Assembly: GCA_030598525.1 (NCBI GenBank)
Contig: JAUVPT010000007.1
Span: forward strand, 1 to 20,802
DNA length: 20,802 bases
DNA from: Gemmatimonadota bacterium
Lineage (GTDB): Bacteria; Gemmatimonadota; Gemmatimonadetes; Palauibacterales; Palauibacteraceae
Direction of reading: 5' to 3'
Within the stretch, counting starts at the first letter, position 1. Each line of letters opens with the position of its first letter. Positions 15,305-20,802 of this stretch are shown piece by piece. The notes below the pieces were generated by a model that worked only from the letters and a program-made list of their open reading frames with translations, did no database searches and was not told the DNA's origin. The translations under genes and the position numbers were made by a program.

Positions 15305-16437
15305 TCGTCCTCCACCCGCATGTCGATGTTTCGGATTCCGCCGACCTCACAGCGAATGGTCGCATCCACGACCCGGAGATCGAAGCTGGCACCCATCTCG
15401 AACATACTGCCTCGACGAAGCACCGTGCCCTCATCGTCCAGGGGAACCGCGTAACCGCGGCTGAGAGTCGCCAGGGGGCTCAAGGCGTCAAGCCGGGCCG
15501 AGACCAGCGAAAGGTCCCTCGCCCGGCGCGACAGGGAAACGCCGATGGCCTGAACCAGCCGGCCCGCGCCGTCTTCCGTCCGGTCGCGGCTTCTTCTCAC
15601 GGCGTCCAACAGAGCGGAGGCCATGCCGTCTCTCAGCCCGGCAAGCCTGGCCGAAAGCGCGCCGAATTCCGGCACCACCGTCTCGGCGGCGGCGGAGGGA
15701 GTGGCTGCGCGGTGGTCCGCCACGAGGTCGGCGATGGTGACGTCAATCTCGTGACCGACGGCCGAAACCACCGGAATCGGACAGGCGGCGATCGCCCGCG
15801 CAACCGATTCCTCGTTGAACGCCCAAAGATCCTCGACGGACCCTCCCCCGCGAGTCACGATCACCACGTCGCACGATCCCTCACGCCCAAGGCGCTCGAG
15901 CGCATCGACGATCTCGGGAGCCGCCTCGCGTCCCTGCACTCGGCAGTCGGAGACCAATATCTCCGTCCATGGAGCGCGCCGGCGCACGACCGCGATGATA
16001 TCCCTCAGGGCGGCCCCCGAGCGGGACGTGACGACGCCCACTCGCCGTGGGACCTCCGGCAGCGCTCGTTTGCGGCTCGGATCCAGCAATCCCTCCGCTG
16101 CCAGGGCGGCACGCAACCTCTCGAAAGCGAGCCGCCACAGTCCGTCGCCTCGCCCTTCGAGCGACCTCACGACCAACTGGTACTTGCCGCCGGCTGGATA
16201 GACGGTCAGACGGCCGAAGACGCACACCTCCATCCCGTCATCGGGATCGGTCGGCAGACCTCGCGCGTCGGAGCGGAACATGACGCAGTCGATCTGGGCG
16301 TCCTGGTCGCGAAGGGTGAAGTAACAGTGGCCCGAGCCGTGGCGTCGCCACCGGCCGATCTCCCCCCCGACCCACAGGGGTTCGAACGACGATTCGAGTA
16401 CTTGGCGGACGGCTTCGTTGACCTCCGAAACCGGCAC
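15301..16437 (-). CDS. xseA: Exodeoxyribonuclease VII large subunit
   Basis: Catalytic subunit of ExoVII, which degrades single-stranded DNA from both ends in repair. About 378 residues, slightly short for the family. An N-terminal OB fold is seen (about 18-92, LWVGGEIGRWRRHGSGHCYF), followed by the nuclease core: VGVVTSRSGAALRDI (133-147), VTRGGGSVEDLWAFNEE (194-210), and SAVGHEIDVTIADLVADHRA (225-244) with TPSAAAE. A helical stem then leads to the C-terminal SPLATLSRGYAV (320-331). The frame runs upstream into folD without ATG. GTG at 16437 (MPVSEVNEAV) matches XseA N-termini but has a weak ribosome-binding site, so a non-standard start nearer the folD stop is possible. Confidence 0.94.
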   Translation of the reverse strand: MPVSEVNEAVRQVLESSFEPLWVGGEIGRWRRHGSGHCYFTLRDQDAQIDCVMFRSDARGLPTDPDDGMEVCVFGRLTVYPAGGKYQLVVRSLEGRGDGLWRLAFERLRAALAAEGLLDPSRKRALPEVPRRVGVVTSRSGAALRDIIAVVRRRAPWTEILVSDCRVQGREAAPEIVDALERLGREGSCDVVIVTRGGGSVEDLWAFNEESVARAIAACPIPVVSAVGHEIDVTIADLVADHRAATPSAAAETVVPEFGALSARLAGLRDGMASALLDAVRRSRDRTEDGAGRLVQAIGVSLSRRARDLSLVSARLDALSPLATLSRGYAVPLDDEGTVLRRGSMFEMGASFDLRVVDATIRCEVGGIRNIDMRVEDE

Positions 16438-16499
16438 GGCCGTGGCCGGAGTCCGACCCGGATCAGCGACCCGCCCGACCTCCTCGATGACGGCTTTCC

Positions 16500-17390
16500 T
16501 CAGGCGAGTCCCGCAAGTCGCCTCGCGGCAACCACGGTGTTCTTGAGGAGCATGGCGATCGTCATCGGGCCGACTCCGCCGGGAACCGGCGTGATCCACG
16601 AAGCCTTCTCAGCGATCTCGTCATAGGCCACGTCCCCGACGAGGCGGTACCCGCGCTCCCGGCTATCGTCATCCACGCGGTTGACGCCGACGTCGATCAC
16701 CACGGTGCCCTCGGAGACCATCTCAGCCGTGACCGCGTTCGGCCAGCCGACGGCCACGATGAGGAGGTCGGCCGACCGAGTGATCGCACCCAGATCCTCG
16801 GACCGGCTGTGGGCCATGGTCACCGTGGCGTTGGCCCAGGGAGCCTTCTGAGAGAGAATCGCGGCCATGGGACGACCAACGATATTGGAGCGTCCGACGA
16901 TCACGGCGTGCTTACCGGCGGGATCGTAGCCGATGTGCTTGAGCATCACCTGGACCCCGGCGGGAGTGCAGGGCCGAAACGCGTTGGGATCGCCGCTGGC
17001 CAGGCGTCCCACGTTGACCGGGTGGAAACCGTCGGCATCCTTTTCGGGTCGAATGCGCTCCATGACGGTCTTCTCGTCCACGTGATCCGGCAGCGGCAGC
17101 TGGACAAGGATACCGTGGATCGACGGATCCTCATTCCACGAGTCGATGATCGACAGGATCTCTTCCTGTGACGTGTCGGCCGGAAGGCGCTGGTCGATGG
17201 CCTTGATCCCGACCTCGGCACACTTCTTCTCCTTCATCCCGACGTAGACCTTCGATGCCGCGTCCTCGCCGACCAGCATGACCGCGAGGCATGGCTCGAC
17301 GGCGGCGGCCTTCAGCTCCTCTACCTCCTGCGCGACCTCGTCCCGGACGGCCTGCGAAATCACCTTACCGTCTATGATCTGAGCGGACAT
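16500..17390 (-). CDS. folD: Bifunctional methylenetetrahydrofolate dehydrogenase / methenyltetrahydrofolate cyclohydrolase
   Basis: Interconverts 5,10-methylene-, methenyl- and 10-formyl-tetrahydrofolate with NADP+, feeding purine and formyl-Met synthesis; 296 residues. Visible motifs: SKVYVGMKEKKC (47-58) with the catalytic Tyr49 and Lys53; VQLPLP (96-101); KDADGFHPVNVG (117-128); the dinucleotide-binding GRSNIVGRP (166-174); and TPVPGGVGPMT (267-277). The ATG at 17390 has GAGGAG about 6 bases upstream. It is separated from rny by 48 bp containing a hairpin. It probably heads the tightly packed folD-xseA-xseB-ispA-nadK-recN set. Confidence 0.97.
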   Translation of the reverse strand: MSAQIIDGKVISQAVRDEVAQEVEELKAAAVEPCLAVMLVGEDAASKVYVGMKEKKCAEVGIKAIDQRLPADTSQEEILSIIDSWNEDPSIHGILVQLPLPDHVDEKTVMERIRPEKDADGFHPVNVGRLASGDPNAFRPCTPAGVQVMLKHIGYDPAGKHAVIVGRSNIVGRPMAAILSQKAPWANATVTMAHSRSEDLGAITRSADLLIVAVGWPNAVTAEMVSEGTVVIDVGVNRVDDDSRERGYRLVGDVAYDEIAEKASWITPVPGGVGPMTIAMLLKNTVVAARRLAGLA

Positions 17391-17416
17391 GTCATCTCCT
17401 CGAATCTATTCGGAGC

Positions 17417-17434
17417 GGCCGGTGGGACCCGGCC
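17417..17434 (-). other. Hairpin between rny and folD
   Basis: Perfect 6-bp stem GGCCGG/CCGGCC with a 6-base loop (GTCCCA) in the 48-bp gap, without a T-run. It may attenuate transcription or protect the rny 3' end; a strong Rho-independent terminator is not supported. Confidence 0.4.
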
Positions 17435-17438
17435 CCGT

Positions 17439-19001
17439 TTATCGGGCGAAATTGACGGCCCGGGTCTCCCGCACCACGACGACCTTGATCTGCCCCGGGT
17501 ATTGAAGTTCTTCCTCAATGCGGCTCGCGGTCTTCTCGCTGAGAGCGGCCATCTCTTCGTCCGTGACCTTCTCCGGCATGACCATGATCCGGATTTCCCG
17601 ACCGGCCTGGATCGCGTATACCTTCGACACCCCCGTGTAGGAGCGCGCGATTTCTTCCAGCTTTTCCAGCCGCTTTACGTAGTGCTCGAAGGACTCGCGG
17701 CGGGCTCCGGGGCGGGCGCCAGAGATCGCGTCAGCCGCCGTGACCAGAAACGTCTCGGGATAACGAGCCGGCTCCTCGCCATGGTGGGCCTTGATCGCGT
17801 TCAGTACATGATCGCTCTCGCCCGCCCGCTTGCACAGGTCGTACCCGATCTCGACGTGGCTGCCCTCCTGCATGTGGGTCAGACCCTTGCCGATGTCGTG
17901 CAGCAGCGCCATGCGTTTGCACATCTCGACGTCCACACCGAGCTCGGCGGCCATGTTTCCTGCCAGAAGGGCCACTTCGCGCGCGTGCATCAACTGGTTC
18001 TGCCCGTAGCTGGTCCGGAATTTCAGATTCCCCAACACGTCGGTCAGCGACTCCGGCAGGTCGTGGATGCCCAGATCGTAGAGCACTTCCTCGGCCGCCT
18101 CGAGCATCTCGCCCTTCACGTCCTCTGCCGCCTTCTCGACCACCTCCTCGATGCGGCCCGGGTGGATCCGGCCGTCCACCACCAGGCGCTCCATGGCGAT
18201 CCGCGCCACTTCGCGTCGTATGGGATCGAAGCTCGAGAGGATTACGGCTTCCGGAGTGTCGTCCACCACGACGTCCACACCGGTGGCGGCTTCAAAGGAG
18301 CGGATGTTGCGGCCTTCTCGACCGATGATGCGCCCCTTCATGTCGTCGCTCGGGAGGGGGACCACCGAAACGGTGATCTCCGACGAGTGATCTACAGCGA
18401 GGCGCTGGATGGACATCGAGATGATCTTTCGAGCCTCGCGCTCCGCCTCTCGTCGGGCTCTCTCTCTGATATCGCGGACGGTCCGTGAGGCCTCCGCTTT
18501 CGCTTCATCCTCGATCCGCGAGACGAGTTCAGCACGAGCTTCTTTCGCCGTGAGTCCGGCGATCTTCTCGAGCCTCCCTGTCAGCTGCGCCCGCTCAGAC
18601 TTGAGTTGCTCCTGCGCCGTCTTCAGCTCATCGCGACGCAGACCTGCATCCTCCTCGCGCTGTGCCACCCGCTCCTGGCGCTGGTCCAGCACGTCCAGTT
18701 TGCGTTCGAGGCCCTCTTCCTTCTCGCTCAGGCGCTTTTCGATCTTCTCGATCTCAGCCCGTCGCTGCTCCGCCTCCTCGAGCAACTCCTGCTTGAGACG
18801 GTAGCCCTCTTCCTTGCCCTGGAGTTCCGCCGCGCGTCGGAGATTGTCGGCCTCGCTGCTCGCCGCCTCGAGTACGCCCGCGGCTTCATCTTCGGCAGTG
18901 CGCCTGGCTGCCCTTGCCCTCCGGACTTCGAGGGCACGGCCGCCGAACACTCCCACGATCAGCGCTGCCGCCGCCGCGAGAATGGTGATGAGGTTCTCCA
19001 T
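17439..19001 (-). CDS. rny: Ribonuclease Y
   Basis: Membrane-anchored endoribonuclease that starts mRNA decay. 520 residues with the full domain order: one N-terminal membrane helix (4-20), a long charged coiled coil (about 28-190), a KH RNA-binding domain with GRIIGREGRNIR (223-234), an HD-type catalytic domain with LLHDIGKGLTH (366-376), and the conserved C-terminal region ending in VVVVRETRAVNFAR. Two ATGs are possible. The one at 19001 has GGAG seven bases upstream and gives MENLITIL; the one at 19013 lacks a ribosome-binding site. The gene lies downstream of a strong terminator, so it should have its own promoter, which I could not place. Confidence 0.97.
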   Translation of the reverse strand: MENLITILAAAAALIVGVFGGRALEVRRARAARRTAEDEAAGVLEAASSEADNLRRAAELQGKEEGYRLKQELLEEAEQRRAEIEKIEKRLSEKEEGLERKLDVLDQRQERVAQREEDAGLRRDELKTAQEQLKSERAQLTGRLEKIAGLTAKEARAELVSRIEDEAKAEASRTVRDIRERARREAEREARKIISMSIQRLAVDHSSEITVSVVPLPSDDMKGRIIGREGRNIRSFEAATGVDVVVDDTPEAVILSSFDPIRREVARIAMERLVVDGRIHPGRIEEVVEKAAEDVKGEMLEAAEEVLYDLGIHDLPESLTDVLGNLKFRTSYGQNQLMHAREVALLAGNMAAELGVDVEMCKRMALLHDIGKGLTHMQEGSHVEIGYDLCKRAGESDHVLNAIKAHHGEEPARYPETFLVTAADAISGARPGARRESFEHYVKRLEKLEEIARSYTGVSKVYAIQAGREIRIMVMPEKVTDEEMAALSEKTASRIEEELQYPGQIKVVVVRETRAVNFAR

Positions 19002-19007
19002 CGCTGA

Positions 19008-19011
19008 CTCC
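19008..19011 (-). promoter_or_regulatory. Shine-Dalgarno deciding the rny start
   Basis: GGAG, seven bases before the ATG at 19001. It overlaps the codons after the alternative ATG at 19013 and argues for the inner start. Confidence 0.5.
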
Positions 19012-19100
19012 ATCTATCTGCAAGGAAGGGATCCGGGTGAGCTTCGTCGCCGTCACGAGGCACACCCCTGTCCCACAACCACGACCCGATCACCAACCCC

Positions 19101-19141
19101 AAAAGAAAAAGGCCGGCGGCCTCTCCGAGGCCCCGCCGGCC
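19101..19141 (-). terminator. Strong Rho-independent terminator after zapA
   Basis: On the minus strand, GGCCGGC plus GGCCTC pair with GAGGCC plus GCCGGCC (13 bp in total), with a two-G bulge and a GGA loop. TTTTTCTTTT follows directly. It should end transcripts of the pheT/zapA unit, or of a small RNA from this gap, about 100 bases before rny. Confidence 0.92.
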
Positions 19142-19255
19142 CGATGCACGGCATTACGAACGCGATCCGTGTCGCGCAAGCCGTGCGATCTATACGTCCA
19201 CCTGACCGTTAGCGATAGCCAGCGTCCGCCTCGTTAGTCATTCCAAGTTGTCCGG
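19142..19255 (-). ncRNA. Possible structured small RNA or 3' UTR between zapA and rny
   Basis: The gap holds no ORF but is structured. GCACGGC (19186-19180) pairs perfectly with GCCGTGC (19152-19146), with an inner CGCGA/TCGCG stem. TGACCG at the zapA stop can pair with CGGTCA about 40 bases later. The whole region ends in the strong terminator. A TTGACC (19259-19254) fits a -35 box, but the matching -10 is poor. 6S RNA is found beside zapA in other bacteria, so ssrS is one candidate; I could not show the 6S bubble. A plain 3' UTR is equally possible. Confidence 0.3.
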
Positions 19256-19582
19256 TCAATCGTCCGTTGGCAAGCCGCCGACGTCCCCCTCGACGACCGA
19301 TCCAACGCGCTCTCTGAGCGCCGTCACCCGCTCCAGCACGTCGCCTGAGTGTTCAGTCAGCTCCCTGCGCACATGGAACAACTCGTCCGTGATCTGCAGG
19401 GCCGCGAGGACGGCCGCCCGGTGCGGTTCCGCCACCTGGCCCCGGACGTGCGCCTGCTGCACCGCATCGTCCACGTAGCGCGCGCATTCCAGGGTGTACT
19501 CCTTGGGAGCGTCCGTGCGAATCGAGTATTCTTCCCCGAAGATGGTGACCCGGACCGTGGCCCTCTCGGCTCCATCGCTCAT
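19256..19582 (-). CDS. zapA: Cell division protein ZapA
   Basis: Cytoplasmic Z-ring-associated protein that cross-links FtsZ filaments; 108 residues. The N-terminal globular part has the family pattern (VRVTIFGEEYSIRTDAPKEY, 10-29, then ARYVDDAVQQ, 34-43). A helix with AAVLAALQITDELFHVRREL (56-75) leads into the C-terminal coiled coil. GAGGAG lies just upstream of the ATG, and the gene begins 11 bases after the coiled-coil gene. The order pheT, small coiled-coil gene, zapA, rny suggests a ZapA/ZapB-like division pair. Identity is well supported by length, pattern and context. Confidence 0.9.
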   Translation of the reverse strand: MSDGAERATVRVTIFGEEYSIRTDAPKEYTLECARYVDDAVQQAHVRGQVAEPHRAAVLAALQITDELFHVRRELTEHSGDVLERVTALRERVGSVVEGDVGGLPTDD

Positions 19583-19593
19583 CGTGTCACTCC

Positions 19594-19911
19594 TCAGCCC
19601 GCGGACTCGTCTTCCATCACGATCAGTCGCCCCCGTATACGCTTCGCCCGGGTGCGCGCTTCCCTGAGTACTTCTTTCAAGCGGGAGTTCTCTTCAGTGA
19701 GCTCCTGCAAGCGGCTTCCGAGAGAGGCCGGATCCGAAACATCGACCCCCGAACGCTGGAGCAGCCCCGTCAGGCGTGCGTGCTCGCCTTCTGCGAGCGA
19801 GGCACGGCTCCTGTACTCCTCCAGCTCGCGAACGAGTCGGTCGACGCCCTGTTCGAGGGCGCCGAGTTCCCGCTCGATCGCGGCGGGATCACGAGGAGCG
19901 GATTCTGGCAT
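19594..19911 (-). CDS. Small coiled-coil protein, possibly ZapB-like division factor
   Basis: 105 residues, nearly all helical: a first coiled coil (about 10-50, IERELGALEQGVDRLVREL), a short break (GVDVSDPAS, 55-63), and a second coiled coil (64-98, LQELTEENSRLKEVLREA) with a basic patch RTRAKRIRGR. No signal peptide or membrane segment, so it is cytoplasmic. The ATG lies inside the end of pheT (23-bp overlap), with GGAGGA about 9 bases upstream. Being directly before zapA, it may work with ZapA at the Z ring. Real ZapB is shorter and the sequence alone does not prove homology. Confidence 0.78.
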   Translation of the reverse strand: MPESAPRDPAAIERELGALEQGVDRLVRELEEYRSRASLAEGEHARLTGLLQRSGVDVSDPASLGSRLQELTEENSRLKEVLREARTRAKRIRGRLIVMEDESAG

Positions 19912-20802
19912 TGAATCGTTCCTCCAGATTAGCGGTAATCGAGTTCAATCCTTCTTCCACATCCACATCCCGGAGCGTCCGGTCCGGCGCCCTGAACACG
20001 AGGCGCCAGGCCAAGCTTCGCTGCCCCTCGTCGATCTTGTCGCCTTCATAAACGTCGAACAAGACCAGCGACTCCAGCGTCTCCGGACCCGCAGACCGTA
20101 TCGCATCCGCCACGCTCGCAGCCGGCACCGTGCGATCCAGGACGAGCGCCAGGTCCCGCGTCACGGCGGGGAACGTCGGGAGGTCGCTATAGGAGCGCCG
20201 ATCCTCGAGTTGCACCGATTCGAGCTTGAACTCAGCGGCGTACACCGGCGCAGCCCACACCGGCGCGTCCACTGCCTCATCCCGCACGCGACCCGCTACC
20301 CCAACCGGGCGCCCGTTCTCGAAGATGCAGAATGATTCCTCTCCGAGCCACCATCCCCACCCGAAGGGGAGTCCATCTCCGACCTCCTCAGGCTTGCCCG
20401 GGAGGATCTCGCCCAAGCCAAGTTCCCTCACGAGGTCCTCCAGCCATCCCTTGAGGTCCTCCACCTCGAGGTCGCGCTCGGGGCCGCTCCAATGCAGCGG
20501 TTCACGCTGACCGGTCATCGCGAAAGCGGCACGGATTTCCTCGACGACCGGCTCCCCCTCAGCCCGATTCCCGGGGGCCTCGTTCGTCGAGTGGAACACG
20601 CTGCCGATTTCGTACAGTCGCACGTCGCGATGGCCCCTGGACCAGTTGTGCTCCACTCGGCCCAGAAGAATGGGCACCATGTCCGTGCGCAGGAAGGACT
20701 CGGCCTCGGACAGCGGTTTCAGGAGACGAGCCGGCTGGCCCGAGGTACGGGTCTCCGGCACGAAGCTCGAACTGCGGGCCTCCAACATTCCGAAGGAGGC
20801 CA
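19889..20802 (-). CDS. pheT: Phenylalanyl-tRNA synthetase beta subunit (partial, C-terminal part)
   Basis: Last 303 residues of the beta subunit of the alpha2-beta2 enzyme that charges tRNA-Phe; the N-terminal part lies beyond the right edge. The end of the B6/B7 catalytic-like core is visible (LLKPLSEAESFLRTDMVP and VRLYEIGSVFHS). The C-terminal FDX-ACB domain that binds the tRNA anticodon follows, with SDLPTFPAVTRDLALVLDR, LFDVYEGDKIDEGQRSLAWR and TLRDVDVEEG. The apparent ATG at 20788 is internal, since the frame is open to the edge. The gene overlaps the next coding region by 23 bp, so the downstream genes are probably co-transcribed. Confidence 0.96.
   Translation of the reverse strand, partial: ASFGMLEARSSSFVPETRTSGQPARLLKPLSEAESFLRTDMVPILLGRVEHNWSRGHRDVRLYEIGSVFHSTNEAPGNRAEGEPVVEEIRAAFAMTGQREPLHWSGPERDLEVEDLKGWLEDLVRELGLGEILPGKPEEVGDGLPFGWGWWLGEESFCIFENGRPVGVAGRVRDEAVDAPVWAAPVYAAEFKLESVQLEDRRSYSDLPTFPAVTRDLALVLDRTVPAASVADAIRSAGPETLESLVLFDVYEGDKIDEGQRSLAWRLVFRAPDRTLRDVDVEEGLNSITANLEERFNARIRSS

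Noticed and set aside
17502..18488. 328-codon plus-strand frame opposite rny
   Set aside because: Rny is complete with KH and HD motifs on the minus strand; the opposite product is His/Leu/Arg-rich and featureless.
1..20802. CRISPR array, insertion sequence, prophage or defence island
   Set aside because: No spaced direct repeats, transposase, integrase, toxin-antitoxin or nuclease-helicase modules were seen; all large genes are housekeeping or envelope functions.

Overview
This 20.8 kb window is gene-dense and GC-rich and comes from a bacterium with an outer membrane: it encodes a TolC-type outer-membrane channel, a periplasmic adaptor and a predicted beta-barrel protein ending in Phe. The gene content is chromosomal. 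The combination of pheT, zapA, rny, folD, xseA, xseB, a prenyl synthase, nadK and recN on one strand, with very high GC, would suit Gemmatimonadota or a deltaproteobacterial-grade lineage. That placement is an inference, because no rRNA or phylogenetic marker was compared.

Left third (1-8055, minus strand): a four-gene multidrug/metabolite efflux operon, read from right to left as periplasmic adaptor, TolC-family channel, RND permease and a second RND permease cut by the left edge. The first three cistrons are joined by ATGA or TGATG overlaps. The two permeases are separated by about 60 bp, which hold a 21-codon frame that overlaps both. The permeases are clearly different from each other, so a hetero-trimer or division of labour of the MdtBC kind is possible.

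Middle (8056-11575): a Ca2+/H+ antiporter gene (minus), a tRNA-Cys(GCA) immediately upstream on the same strand with a perfect hairpin at its 3' side, and then a divergent plus-strand gene. That gene has a readable sigma70-like promoter and encodes a 617-residue secreted beta-barrel-like protein with an acidic, Pro/Ala/Glu-rich insertion. It is the least familiar gene here.

Right half (11567-20802, all minus, read right to left): the end of pheT, a small coiled-coil gene, zapA, a strong Rho-independent terminator with another hairpin beside it, then rny, folD, xseA, xseB, a farnesyl/geranylgeranyl diphosphate synthase gene, nadK and recN. The genes from folD to recN overlap or nearly abut, so they are probably one transcription unit joining RNA turnover, one-carbon metabolism, DNA repair, isoprenoid and NADP supply. 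recN runs convergently into the barrel gene and the two coding ends overlap by 9 bp.

Nothing here is an obvious new defence or mobile system. The best leads are the uncharacterised barrel protein, the structured zapA-rny intergenic region, and the tandem permease design with its micro-ORF and an unusual amphipathic insert.
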